Source: Owenia fusiformis (Eukaryota > Annelida > Polychaeta > Sabellida > Oweniidae). Taken from it: a stretch of 64,000 nucleotides of DNA. The translations under genes were made by a program, and so were the position numbers. The stretch is from contig CAIIXF020000012.1 in assembly GCA_903813345.2 (NCBI GenBank), positions 35,944,528 to 36,008,527 of the forward strand, in the 5' to 3' direction. Below, one piece after another: positions 33,542 to 45,857 of this stretch. The notes beneath the pieces are model-generated. The model was given only the letters and a program-made list of their open reading frames with translations, was not told where the DNA came from and did no database searches. How positions within the stretch are numbered: position 1 is the stretch's first letter; every line of letters starts with the position of its first letter.

Positions 33542-34924
33542 TATGGGACAATTAATGATAATTTATATTTTAAAAATCTGTTGTTGTATTAAAGATTGCG
33601 ACATATATGTTGATTTCATGGACATGTAATTAATATGTTATTTTTTGTTGACCAGACTTTAAGAAATCATTACCACAAGGTACCTGTTTTTAATACTGCT
33701 TATCTTTTTAAAAAATATCACTTTAATGATGGATTTTTTGACAATTTAGAAAAAAAAATTTCGGCAAATATAAACTCGGATTTCTTAACTTAAAATGTAT
33801 CGGTTGCGTTGATATTTTGAGCATGTTAATAAAATGTATGTGCTACCAACTCTTGAAAGCGGGATGTTTGATATATCTTAGTCACATAAATAAGTATGTT
33901 TTACTATATGTATACGATTTGTCAAATATCTGTATCCTCCAACACATCGGTCATATTAATATGCACTATTGATGCATTATTTGGTGTAAAGCTATGCCAG
34001 AAAGTGCATTTGAATAACATATCTTCGATTGCAGAGAATGGAGATATATGATTGAGTGTAGGTATTTCTGTCGTGAATTCAAGTTGTCTAGATTGAGCTG
34101 TCCAATATTTTGTATTCTCCAAACATCAAAATATCATGTTTGGGAAAAAATATTTTTAGATTTTTATTTTGAGAAATGAAAGTACTTAATAAAAGTGTTT
34201 AGATCATCACTATTTAATTTTTTAATTATTTGAATTATCTTTGTAAAACTTTATTAAGCATGTGTTGGAGGATACAAAATGACTCGAAATATAAACGTAC
34301 AATCAAAAGTTAGTTGTATTCGTATTTTTATGTTTATATTTAAATGACAGCAAAGAATGAATCATTGTCAAACCAAGAAACAATATAGTTCACTCTCAGT
34401 TTCACATTATGATCGTGTTATAACTTTGTGGGAATAGCGATGCATGTAACCTTAACATACCTAGTCAACATGTTATGCTTTCTTTTTATTTCCATGACCG
34501 ACACATAACCATACAACTTTGAATGATGTTTCTCATTCCCTCATTGCCCACGCTGCGTGTTTTTTTCATGATATTATATTTTGAATGCCGTTTGTCGTTC
34601 CCTATGATGAATGTTTGGCCTTTACCCGAAATGATAAATGTTGCTTGCACATCTTAGTGATTGTGAGTGCCAGAATACTTTTATATCAATTCCAATGAAA
34701 ATGATTGCATCCATTGCAATCTTTAATACTTCACATGCAATATGAGCAACATGCCCTTAGCCAGGTTTTAGTAAGGGGAGGGGCTCGAACCCATCCCCCG
34801 CCCTGACATCAAGAATTTTCCATGTTAAACCAACACCTGGGGCGACCTTGAAAATTCAGAAAATAAGGCATTAACATGACAAAATGTCTCAACGTAGTTC
34901 CTCACAATATTATCAGTTCAAGCT
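33542..34924. other. No gene; one inverted pair
   Basis: GTATCCTCCAACAC (about 33931) and its complement (about 34262) bracket 330 bp of AT-rich sequence and may be the ends of a small element. Otherwise nothing recognised. Confidence 0.4.
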
Positions 34925-35225
34925 TAAGTCGGATCTGAACTTCTGAGAACTTGTAGATGATTTTAAAAATAAAAAATTGTCAATTAAAAATACCTTTCAA
35001 AGGTCAAATATTTTGAGAATGTCATTGAAGGTCAAATCTATATTCAGATTTGAAATTTTGAGAACTTCTACATGATTTTGAAAAAAGAATTGGTCAATTT
35101 AAAGCAAGTTGAAAAAATACCTTTTTGACCTTTCTTTCCATGAAAAGGTCAATGAAAGTCGAATCTCAAATCGAAAGTCAGATTTGAACTTCTGAAAACT
35201 TGTAGATTATTTGGAAAAATACTTA
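34925..35225. repeat. Degenerate ~120-bp tandem repeat, about three copies
   Basis: Units contain variants of GATTTGAACTTCTGAGAAC, TGTAGATGATTTT and AAAGGTCAA in the same order and spacing. Confidence 0.65.
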
Positions 35226-37159
35226 GTCAGTCTAAACTCTAAACAGTATTTGTTAAGTTATTGGAAGTTTTAAGAATTGTTACAGACGCCGACCGACGAT
35301 CACCAACTGCCAACTGCCGTCACAAAGAAACGGAGACCAAAACAATATGTCACCACTTATGTGGGTTGCATAAAATTGTTGAGTCCCAAATTTTTAAAAT
35401 AATGCCCAAAATTCAAAACAATGCCCTATAATTCCAGTTTTCTATCTAAATTGTCCAATTTTTGTGCATAAGAGCGGATTTTGGGCCGAAACATTAACAA
35501 TAGAAAGAATATCGTTCAAGATCGCACAAGCCCCCCCCCCCCATACACACTTGCTACTAACTAAAAGCTCTCCTTATCAATCATTCTCCTATTAATAAGG
35601 CTACGGACCTGAGTAATATAAAGAAAGACTTCAGACAAAAGTGTGCGTGCGTTTTATTTGGAAAAAGAAGTAACCCCAGTAACCTAAAGTCATGATGGTC
35701 ATTTCGAAAAAGCTCTGTGAGATTAGACGTAATCAAAAGCTACGAAAACAAATTTAGTCTCCTATTAAAAAGCTTTATTCTTCACTAAATTGGTAAGATT
35801 CTAGGTTTGCTCAGTATCATATTTCTCCTACTAACTAGAATGACCAGAATAGTGGAACTAATTCTAAATTATTTTGCTCGTACAGTACTAGGTTTTTATT
35901 TTATGAAGCAAAACGTAACGGTTAAAAATAGAAAATGGAATTCCATCGCTTCACAAAAACGTCGTAGAAACGAACGTTTTGATAATACAAAAACATTATT
36001 TCAGGATGTCAAAATCCACCTCATTCTAAAAAATGTGTCTAAATTCCATGATGATTACTTATAGAATAAAAAAAGTTAGAAACTTCTAAAAAGCTCTATT
36101 GAACGATTACGAAAATATTATACTTTTTTATTCCTTTTAAAATTGCTCAGGTTAAAAATGCCAATATAGTCCCAATGATGCCACTTACGAATTTTTAAAA
36201 TATAATGTATTTCCTCTTCAATTCAAGAAAAAACCATCGTCATATGAATATTTTAATTTTCGAATTTTGCGTTCTTTGAAATATCAATTATCGTAAATTG
36301 GCCCATATATCACTCACTTCAAATGTATAATTATTTATGTCGATTTTAAACTGTGATCTAGCCCCAATAAATAAATACTATTATGCCAACAAAACAGCAC
36401 TTCAGTGGACATGTAAATGATACTTCGTTAAATGACTAAAACACTAAGTATTCACGTTCCCATGTTGGGATTTCTGTTACGGAATCCAGAACGGAAAAGA
36501 AAGTCGTATAAAAGGCGGTTTGTCTCAAAAAATGACTCTGTTTGTTTAAGAAGTCAGACGTGTGTGAATGTGGTTTGCCAGGATCGACAAATGTCTCACC
36601 TGCTATAGATACTCTGTTGTGATAGGTAATATGCATGCAATTTGATTAAGATTTTAAACAATTGTTTAACATTTAAACTAATTTTATTGTATAATTTTAT
36701 TCTACAATAACTTTAAATAACTCTATTTCATAAGCACCCGGACAGTCTTTTGAAAATAATGTCACAGCTTTGGCTATTTTTACAATTTTACATCACTCAT
36801 ACTTAAAATATTTCTCTAAATGCAAATGACTGGTTATACGTCCAAAGGAGGAACATTTTAAATAATACAATTTTTATTCGAATCACCGTCTGCATTAAAA
36901 GTTCTCACTAAAATAATTGAAGAGAACACCTCATTATTTTACCATGATAATATAGCATTAGATATTACGATTGATTATTATTATATGGAAAGTTTACAGT
37001 TGTTTCACATCCATAATTGAATTGAAAATATCATCTTATCACATTAACTCGATATTGGCGATCGAAAGTAGGATGAAACAATCTTGGTTTTGCTACCAAT
37101 GCTGTTGAAGACTTGAGTCTACATGTACACAATTGATTTGGTTTTTTAGTTGACTCAAA
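35226..37159. other. Upstream of the CILP-like gene; no gene seen
   Basis: AT-rich. Frames at 35807 and 36436 have no domain. The last few hundred bases should contain the promoter and 5'UTR of the gene starting at 37160; I see no TATA box I would trust. Confidence 0.45.
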
Positions 37160-38141
37160 ATGGCTCTCAATAATCGTGCATTTGATCGTGACTCGTACGT
37201 ATTACCAGCATATCAAAACGGACGTCCATCATTGGGTCACATAGCGGCCGGAGACAATGGTCCAGATTACTTGCATTTTCCATCTAGATCTTCGACTAAC
37301 TACCCAAATACTGGTAGGTATCTGACAAACAGCAATGGAGAAGGAGTTCATATCTATGAAGAGATCCCCGCCAATCGGAATCCTGCATTAAATCAGTCCA
37401 ATGGTCCACCATATCAACAAGTGAAACAAACTTATGGCCAGGTGTCTCAAAAAGGTCCTCCAACATCGTACAACAGCAAACTCGATAGAGATGCTATCGC
37501 TGTTAAACTTCCGAGATCGCCATCTAATTCCTCACAGTTTTGTTTTCGCTCAAGAAGCAAAATTATGATTCTTGCGTTGTTATGTCTGGCCATTTTGATT
37601 GGAGGTGTTGTCACAGGTTTGTTTGTGTCTGGCGTTTTGGGCCACTCATCGCAAGAGGGGAATCCAAAAGATGAAGGACCTTCCACACCAATGGGATACT
37701 CCCCAACGAAAGTAAAATCTACTACAATTGGGTATTTTTCCACAAGTCGACCTTCTGCCACAACTGACGCATCTGCAGTAGAAGAACCGTCGACGACAAT
37801 CGGGTATTCCTCGACAATAGGAAAATCCGCCACGGGCAGACAGTCTACTGCAATTGGATCTTCTTCCACTAATGGACCCTCCGAAGCTATAACCGAAGCT
37901 TTCACAACTATTGACCGATCTCCATCAAAAGAACCACAAATGACGACGTTGGGCCATTCAACAACAGATGTACAGTCTACAGAAGCTGGACCACCTACAA
38001 CGATAGAATCTTCCTCCGCAGTTCCCAGCTCAAAATCGGAGATCTCGTTTTCAACTTCACCCTCCTCTGTATCAGCTTTGATAACAACAACATCATCGAC
38101 AATTGATCATGATTCTACAACAGTGCCCCAACCAGCTTTGG
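37160..38141 (+). CDS. Exon 1 of the CILP-like gene (cytoplasmic tail, membrane segment, mucin-like stalk)
   Basis: ATG in context AAAATGG. It ends ..TVPQPALG with donor GTAAGAAC, phase 1. There is no N-terminal signal peptide; the only hydrophobic run is at residues 134-159, preceded by basic RSRSK, which predicts an inside N-terminus. The stalk has loosely repeated STTIGYS / STxGxS units. Confidence 0.82.
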
Positions 38142-41100
38142 GTAAGAACTGTACTATTATTACCTTTTTCAACATATGCACATACGTGTTGAAATTAAAG
38201 GTCTTGCACAAATATCACGCCCGTTGATCGGAAGAAATGAATGGAGGGGGAGTAGCTAATTTTTGGTAGACAATTCAACAAATCTGGAAGATTTATTTTT
38301 TCAAGAGAAAGTTTACGATTGAATTGCTAAATGAATAGGCGCAGTACACTGCAAATGTGTCAGGTCTTCTAGGAATCTTTTTAAACTGATGGACTTTTAA
38401 GGTAAAAGATCTATTAAAAAAGGCGCATCGTCACCAACGTGCAAATGTCAATGTTTTTGCTATAAATCAAGCAACAATTGTCTACACGACCTGTAATAAA
38501 TATATATAAGCGACGTTTTTATCACAAAATTAATGTCATTGCCGTTTTTTTTAAATAATGCATTCATATTGTGTTCATATATACTACCTTGATCATAACT
38601 TGCAGTAACTTACGGTATATGGACAAGTTGGTCACCATGGTCTCACTGCTCTAGTACATGCGGAAATGGGGCACAGAACAGGACGAGGGAGTGTAAAAAG
38701 TCCTCTCATACAGATTTAGAATGTTCCGGCAGTACAGAAGACACTAGGGAATGCAACTTAGGGAACTGTCCAAGTGAGTAATAAGGCATAATTCCGGTGT
38801 ATCAAACCCATATGGGCCAACACGAGATACAGAATAGGTATTCAAATGTGGAATGGAGATATTTCTTTTGTTTTCTCAAACGACGATGTACAATCTCGAA
38901 TTCTTTTCGGGCTACATTGTTTTAAGAACTCTAGTTCGATGTAACAAGTCATATTAGCCCCATGTTATACCCAGCAGTAGACATAGAAGGACCACATTCA
39001 TAGTAAAATGAAGTTTATATCTAAGGGGTTCATCGAACACCATTACTTAGAGCTGACACTATCCAGATATTTTCAAAAACATGTGGTCATCCATCTAGCT
39101 GTTGGTTTTATCCTTTAAACTCTTGAATGTGTTAATTTTGAACTTTCTTTTTGTATTCCTAGATTGTTCAATGGAATGTAGTGAAGGCTTAATCCAGAAT
39201 GATTGTCTGGCCTGCCATTGCGCATTCAATCAACCCAAATCATTCCGCATTTACAACTCCAAAATGACTCCGCTTGAGGAGGCCACTGTCACAAGGCTGG
39301 AAGTAGGGTATGCTATAATCGCTACAACTGGAAAGAATGGGAGTGTGACAGTAGAAAACACTTGTATTGGTGACTTGTATGTTATCAGGAAGGAACATTA
39401 TGTGGATAGCATGGTTGAAATTACATCTGAAATGACTTATCAAGTCATTATGCCAGCGATTGGTAGGAACCTTTTAATGAATTGATTCAAAGAGAATTTA
39501 AACGACAAAAACAGCATACTCATTACTAAAATTAAAAAAAAATGTTCAGAGGTTTGAACATGTTTGAATTTTCTCTCAGACATTTTTTCTAAAACAAAAG
39601 AGGACGTGTTATTTTATCTCTACAAATACAAATAAGGTGAGCTTTGTGGATGGTGTGGTTTAGTCATAGTGGTCTATAACTTACGAATCTTAGATTTCAT
39701 AAAACATATATTTCAGGACGTGTAAATATGAGAATTCATCCACAAGATGCAGTAGCTCTAATTGGTGATGATGTAACTCTATCCTGTTTGGCGTCTTCCA
39801 TAGCATCTGCTCTCACGTATCGATGGTGAGAATATACATTTTACACTTCCCATCCATATGCAACTGATACTTTTTTGATGTTCCAGTTTTTTTATTTCAC
39901 TGCCACAATTTCATATTTATTTAAAGTTTGGCTACAGCTAAAATGGGAAACGAAGTAAATTATACTGGGAAGAGGGCAGAAAGAGGAAACTAAACAAAGA
40001 ATAATTAATTAGTATCGGGGTGTAGGATGTGCTGTCTTTGTCCTGCGTGGGAGTAAGAAGGCGTGGGTTCAGGTTGTTCATATTACGTATCGGGAGAAGG
40101 TGGGGTTTAGTAGAAGGTTTTTTTGTGTTTTTTTGTGTCTATTTCAGAAAGTATATTATGTGTTTTGCGCTGACTTAATTTTTGGAATAATCTGAATGTC
40201 CCTGCGGTAAGCAGTATTGAAATGGAAAGTACCAACGTCTCTTCAAAAAAGTTATGATAAGAAAATACTATTCGTTTTGTTCGGTAGAGAAGTGCAGATC
40301 TTTTTGCAGAGTTTTTTGAAGTTCCGTTAACGTAACAAAAGCGAGGTATTAATTAAATTGACATGATTCTATCTTTAGAACTATTTGTAAGCGAACATGC
40401 ACATTTACGTAATATGTCGTTGGAAATCTGTCGTATACCTACTATAGCGTAATAACTGCTTCATTATTCGTTTGTTACAAATTCCCTTATACGAATATCA
40501 ATGTAAGATTTACAAATAAAATGCTTAAATTGCAAATACATATATGATGTATCAAATAGACAAATAGATCCTAAAATCGGGTCCATTTTATGTTTGTAAG
40601 GACTAGAAACATTTGTATAACTAACAATTTATTATTCCAAACTGAAGATTAGAATTCGTATATTTCTAAAAAGTTTCCTGTTATTTTATCGAAGAAATGT
40701 ATTTTCACGAATAATAATCTTGCAAATTACCCATAAATTATTGCAGAAAGCAAAGAAATATTCGTACATTAGCGAATAATAAAATGAAAATTTACGAATA
40801 TAAATGTGAGTTTACGAATACAAATGTGAGTTAACGAATATAAAATGCTAGTATCCAGGCATAGGTCACGTGACACGAGGGTTTTATGTGTGTGTAGGGG
40901 AGGGGGTGATGACTTTGACCATGGGTTGACCATGTCCTGATGTCTCGTTGAGAATGATCACGTGATCTCAATGAATCAATGAAAAACGATTATATAAGTG
41001 CAATTTACGAATACTTTTACGAAAACATTTTACCTTGTTGCGAAAATAAAGTCGACAATTAAAAAATAAAATGCCAAGGCTAGTACTTATTCATTGATAA

Positions 41101-44007
41101 ATTTGACATTCAGTTCGTAGATATTAAACTAATATATTTGCAGAAAGAATGATAAATGTACAAAATTAACTCAAATTTATTTGTATACGGATATACAATG
41201 TGTCACTTACAAATGCTTATAAGGAATTTTGAATGTATTTCAGCAAAAAAACACGTACATATACGTTTTAACAAAACAAATTAGATTCACGAACAGGAAA
41301 TACAAAAAATGAATGAAAAAACTAAAGTTACGAACATAAATGTGCATTCAACAAATGCAGAAGTTCAATTTACGAATACATATAGTAAAATAATGAAGCA
41401 GGTTCTGACATTTGCTAATTAGTTAAGTTATGTTTGTCCCCAAGGTTCAAAGATGAAATACCAATACCAATTACGGATACCAACAACACATTAGTGATCA
41501 GAAATGTCGGAGCACAAGATGGCGGGTTATACAATTGTCAAGCGCAGACAGAATCCAGTGTAGCAACTTCAAGATCTGCTCTTGTGAGAGTGAAAGGTAC
41601 CCGAAATAGTTTCATTCAATTACTCAACGGAAGTTCGAAAAATGCAACTATCATTTTAGATATTATATATAGCATCTTGTACACTCATTTCATTAAAACC
41701 AATCTTTCAGAAAATGCGAGTGATTTCTGCGACCATCAGCCAATAGAACATAACAAAGTGCTGCCAAAAGACTGTCCACAGAGTGAATCATTCAATTATA
41801 ATGTTGGTCAATGCGAAAGTAATGCTTGCGTGGGAGAGAAGACCGAGACGGCAAGTGACTTTTGTTGTGGACCAATAAAACAGGAATCCAGACAGATTTC
41901 CTGCAATGGTTACAGTTTGGACATCAGTGTTGTTATTGAGTGTGGGTGTATTGTTTGTAACAAGGTTAACACTACAAATGGTTTAATTACCAAAGTAAGA
42001 GAAGTTACATTTTCTGGAAAGGTTTATGATATGTCTAATACTGATAATCTTTTTAGATTTGGTGATGTATATCTTTATGATGAAAAGATGACAACAACAG
42101 GATTTACTGGACATTTTAGTTTCAAAATTCCGAGTGGTACAAATCGTGTCGTTTTAACATTTAAGAATGACTTTTATAAACTTTTCATTACAACAACGAA
42201 AGTGTTCAACATTCCTTCCGATTTCTCTGGTAACTTTTACAAAGATGTACCATTGATGCCAAAATCCAAAGCTACAGTTTGGCGTTTGTCATCAAAAGAC
42301 GATAACCTGATTCCATTAGCAAATTCTTCAATGGAAAACCGTCCATTGGCAGATGTTTTTATTCCTGCAAATGCTTTTTACACGGAGAACGGCGACGAAT
42401 ACAATGGGATTGTTGAAGTTGATGCTATATTTGTTGATCCTAGGGATCCTACTAGTTTTGAAAATATGGTTGGGGATTTAACCTACGTTGATAACGATGG
42501 GGAAGTTGGTGCTTTACAATCATTTGGGATGTTTTATCTTGATATCAAAGATGACCTTGGAAACCCATTAGGTATACAAAGTGAAGTTGAAATTGCTATC
42601 GATCTTGACTTTATAGGGGCACAAAATGGGCACACAAACGTGAAGCTGTGGTCGATGAATCCAATATCTGGGAGATGGGAATTCGAGAGTAATCTAAACA
42701 AAGCAACAACTTCTTACAAACATAAGCGACAAGTCTTTCAATCGAGCTATGACACAAACTTTTTCATTGGGAATATTGTGATAAATGATCGCTACTGGAT
42801 CAATTTTGATAATGATGAATTAAACTACTGCTTTGTGAAGGTGAAGACATTCACTGATGGAACATTTGGTATGGAACTCCCATGGGACGAGAAAACTGAG
42901 ACTACTGTCATTGCCGTAGACAGTACCAGAACTGACCGATGGGCGCAGGTGACAACTGGAAGCATGTCACTAGACTCTGCGACTGGCGTTGCAACCACTG
43001 GGGATTGTATATTAACAATGTGTGGTAGCGACTCATTTTCTGGCTACGTGATGTTGAATCACCCGAAGGGTCCGTTCAAAGCAAAACCTGATATTGGGGG
43101 AATCGCTCCTGTGAATGCAATAGTTGATGTTTCCACAACCAGCCTTGGCGATGGACCAAACGAAGAAAACTATGATCGCGTCATCAATACAACAATGAAG
43201 CCTCTAACGAATAACTATGGGCCGATATACCATTTCGAAGAGGGTGAATGCTGGGATAAAAATTCAGCTTTTTGCAGGGCTTGTAGAAAAGATAAGTTGA
43301 AACAGGGATGTGAACCATGTGGACAAAAATGTCGTTACCCTGCTACAAAGGCTCTTCAATACTGCACTTCGGATATAAATTCTGCGTACTATGTTTTTTA
43401 TCAGGAGACTGCCCTTTATGAATTCACTGTTTGTGAAAGTTTTCAGCAATGCGATCAAACACCCCATCTAGTCTGGTACCCTCGTAACCATGTTGAAGTA
43501 TGGGCATGGTACATTAAAATTAAAGTCGAATTTGAATATGAATCTGTTGTGCGAGCTGTCAGTGAAGGAGGTACACACCCAGAGACACTAGGTCACATTT
43601 ATGGTATTCGTGAAGCAACGACTAGAGATAAAACCACGTGTTTGGAGTTCAAAGGCAGTGGCGACATCTATGTGGTTCCCGCTGGTAGTGATGAAACCCT
43701 TGTCAATATCGATGTACAAGGAGCTGACTGCCAGATAAAAAACATATTTTCTGATCTTCAAATCCACCAAGTAAATCCGTCTCCAGGAATATTTGGATTC
43801 AAACTTCCAGTTGGCTATACCACTAGTGGGGATTTAACGGGGATTTATTTCAGTACCAGCAGTGGGGAGGTTTCTGACGCTTCAAGAGAAGCGAAGGCTC
43901 GTTGTGAGTGCGCAGATATTCTCCACGGCTCCCCTACGTGTAATGACTATAAACCCGATGAAGGCGTTGGACTGACGATTAGCTGTAAAGCTTCTACGGC
44001 TCCATAG
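37160..44007 (+). CDS. Cartilage intermediate layer protein (CILP)-like, type II membrane form
   Basis: The gene is join(37160..38141, 38606..38773, 39163..39462, 39717..39825, 41445..41596, 41711..44007), 4008 nt, about 1335 residues; phases match at every junction. Residues 1-133 are polar, 134-159 form one membrane segment (IMILALLCLAILIGGVV), and 160-327 are a Ser/Thr-rich stalk. Then come TSP1 (328-383, WTSWSPW, CSSTCGNG), a Cys-containing CILP-type segment (384-483), an Ig domain (484-570, LSC, DGGLYNC) and the long CILP region, with landmarks MRFGxVY-like LFRFGDVYLYD, VKLWSMNP, AWYIKIKV, EGGTHPETLG and VGLTISC. A KHKR site (907-910) sits where CILP is normally cleaved. CILP proteins are extracellular-matrix and growth-factor-modulating proteins. 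Vertebrate CILPs are secreted; the membrane anchor here is inferred from one exon. Confidence 0.88.
38606..38773 (+). CDS. Exon 2 of the CILP-like gene (thrombospondin type 1)
   Basis: Acceptor ACTTGCAG, donor GTGAGT. It encodes YGIWTSWSPWSHCSSTCGNG, RTRECKK and ECNLGNCP, a complete TSP1 repeat with six cysteines and the WxxWxxW mannosylation motif. Too short for the open-frame list; phase 1-1. Confidence 0.9.
39163..39462 (+). CDS. Exon 3 of the CILP-like gene
   Basis: Acceptor ATTCCTAG, donor GTAGGAAC, phase 1-1. It reads CSMECSEGLIQNDCLACHC, then IYNSKMTPLEEATVTRL and a carboxypeptidase-regulatory-like beta unit. It matches the segment that follows TSP1 in CILP. The open frame upstream of 39163 is intron. 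Confidence 0.85.
39717..39825 (+). CDS. Exon 4 of the CILP-like gene (first half of Ig domain)
   Basis: Acceptor TATTTCAG, donor GTGAGAAT. It reads MRIHPQDAVALIGDDVTLSC and ends inside the Ig Trp codon (YRW, phase 2). Too short for the open-frame list. Confidence 0.88.
40453..41404. repeat. Foldback/tandem repeat in the Ig intron
   Basis: The ends CTGCTTCATTATTCG and the complement AATAATGAAGCAGG enclose a region with many TTACGAATA(C/T)AAATGTGAG-like units in both orientations. It fills most of the intron between the two halves of the Ig domain. Confidence 0.55.
41445..41596 (+). CDS. Exon 5 of the CILP-like gene (second half of Ig domain)
   Basis: Acceptor GTCCCCAAG. The first base completes the Ig Trp codon. 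It reads FKDEIPIPITDTNNTLVIRN and QDGGLYNCQAQT. The donor AAAG/GTACCC is at 41597. The open frame continues through the 114-nt intron that follows, so this exon and the next appear fused unless the splice is recognised. Confidence 0.82.
41711..44007 (+). CDS. Exon 6 of the CILP-like gene (main CILP region and stop)
   Basis: The acceptor ATCTTTCAG ends at 41710, phase 1. It begins ENASDFCDHQ and stops at TAG 44005-44007 (765 codons with the split one). It is rich in paired cysteines (CGPIKQ, CGCIVC, CRACRKDKLKQGCEPCGQKC) and holds all the long-range CILP landmarks, including the KHKR cleavage site. Confidence 0.9.
42718..42729 (+). other. Predicted proprotein-convertase site KHKR in the CILP-like protein
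   Basis: Lys-His-Lys-Arg (residues 907-910), then Gln-Val. The segment follows VKLWSMNP..GRWEFE and precedes FFIGNIVIN, the same place as the dibasic site that divides vertebrate CILP. Cleavage would release a C-terminal part of about 425 residues. Confidence 0.6.
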
Positions 44008-44400
44008 GACGAGGATGTTCCCTTGAACATATTTATTTATGTTGATGTTATTTTGCTTTTATTTGAGTTTATTGTACACATGCTGACGAGTTAGCTTCAA
44101 GCTTTTTATATTAAGTAGTCACTTGTTGAACACAACTATTGTAACTAAACTAAAGTAGAGTCTAAAGATTACTTTAAACTTCGATCTGATGCAGCACATA
44201 AAACAATCATGCAAAATAAAGTAATGCATACATTGAGGAATCGATACTTTAATAGCTTTACCTGCATTCTGAAGTGAATATTGTAAATTATTGTTATGAA
44301 TATTGTAATATCTGTTTAGTTTATGATATGGAACCATTGTAACCATTGTAATGAATTACCTGAAACTTTTAGACATCTGAATTCTAGAAAAATAAATTTA
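44008..44400 (+). promoter_or_regulatory. 3'UTR of the CILP-like gene with two AATAAA signals
   Basis: AATAAA occurs at 44215-44220 and 44391-44396. Either could serve as the polyadenylation signal. Confidence 0.5.
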
Positions 44401-44804
44401 AGTCAGATTTGAACAGTATTATCTGGACTAGTATTAAATTAAACTGTATAACATTTAGCTATATGTGCTTATATATATGTGACTGTGTATTTCTTTCTCC
44501 CATTACTGTTCTTCTAACTTTCTATCTTTAATTTATATCTAGTCACCTTGATCAATGCAATTATGTAATATATTAATCATATGTAACTATATACAGCCGT
44601 ATGGGTGTCAGTTGCCTGTACACTGAAAATTGATATAATTGATGAATAAACAACCATGCAAACTGTAAAAAACTGTATCGTATAAACGAGTTTGCACGCG
44701 TAAATTAGTGGGACATACTTGGAATCTTTACAGCAATCTACTTGAATATCGTATTAGAATAAGAATATTATATAATATATAAGTTATAAAGATCGATATA
44801 AATG

Positions 44805-44898
44805 ATTTACACATTTGTTTTCTCCTGTTTTCTTCTTTTTGACCACCATGTATGCTCGAAAACAGGGTGGTCAAAAAGAGTAAAACAAATGTGTAAAT
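44805..44898. repeat. 94-bp hairpin repeat beside a mariner end
   Basis: ATTTACACATTTGTTTT..CTTTTTGACCACC on the left pairs with GGTGGTCAAAAAG..AAAACAAATGTGTAAAT on the right. The inner GGTGGTCAAAAAG resembles the end of the adjacent mariner (GGTGGTTCAAAAAG). Confidence 0.7.
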
Positions 44899-44899
44899 A

Positions 44900-45857
44900 C
44901 CTAGGTGGTTCAAAAAGTTTTGCAGTTGATGCCATAACTTCAAGGAAAATAGGACTTTTGCAATGAACTTGGAGACTTATGAACTGGTTCAGGGAGCACT
45001 TGGAAATTATGCCAACACGTATCCAGAAATTGCCTAGATGCTGCAAGACGCGCTTCCTTTTGCTCCCCTGTGAGGAACTTTGGAACCCACTTTGCTGCAA
45101 CATACCTCTTTTTCAAGATCTTTGTGACAATTGTATGGCAGGACCCCTTAGATATATCCAGTAAATCACTTATTTCCTCTAATGAAATATGTCTGTCCTG
45201 CTCTATAATAACTTTTATCTTTTCTGCATTCACCTGGTTGACAGAGGTCCTTGGCCTTCCTTTTCTGGGATTGTCTGAAAGACTGTCACGTTTTCCCTTC
45301 TTGAAATCGTTGTACCATCTCATTACAGTTGTGTAATTTTTGGCATCATTTCCAAATGCTCCCTGAACCAGTTCATAAGTCTCTTGCAAAGTCTTGCCAT
45401 TTAGAACCATGCACTGGATCAGATTTCTATGCTTCCATTTCATCAATTTGGTTGGTGTGGGAACATCTGCCATTTTGAAAATTTTGGAAAAAAAATTCAA
45501 AATTTCCTCACTTTTCCATCTCAATTTTTCAACTGGGTTTTGGACAGTATACATCACAAAGGAACTTATCGTGTCACTTGTCTATTGTGATGTCATAGAG
45601 ACAATTAGAAAAATTCAAGAATTTGAAGAAAAATAGCCACCCAAAGACACTTATACCTGCTAATTGCCACTCTACAAAGAGTTTATTCAAGCAAGAAAAC
45701 TATTTGGAAAAACCTAACTTCGGGTTGAACATGGTACCCACTAATCATAATTGAGGTCCCAAATTTTAATATATAATGTATAAATGTATAACACATATGT
45801 GTACCAAGTTTCATTGTAAGAAAAGTCCTATTTTCCTTGAAGTTATGGCATCAACCA
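44900..45857 (-). mobile_element. Internally deleted mariner-like element
   Basis: The left end CCTAGGTGGTTCAAAAAG and subterminal segment GATGCCATAACTTCAAGG (44931 on) recur inverted at 45811-45855. Between them only the N-terminal part of the transposase is left. The outer end on the right is replaced by other sequence. Confidence 0.8.
44940..45473 (-). pseudogene. Truncated mariner transposase
   Basis: From the likely start MADVPTPTKLMKW (45473) the frame covers the paired helix-turn-helix DNA-binding region (NGKTLQETYELVQGAFG, TTVMRWYNDFKKGKRD, RKGRPRTS, ISLEEISDLLDISKGSCHTI, KWVPKFLTGEQK). It then runs out into terminal sequence after about 150 residues. The whole catalytic DDD part is absent, so it cannot transpose, though it could in principle make a DNA-binding fragment. 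Confidence 0.85.

Noticed and set aside
34780-34800. Pol III B box (GGTTCGAGCCCC on the minus strand)
   Set aside because: No A box at a sensible distance and no cloverleaf; one 12-base match is expected by chance.
35807-36064. Small basic protein upstream of the CILP-like gene
   Set aside because: No domain, no splice context and low-complexity AT-rich codon use.
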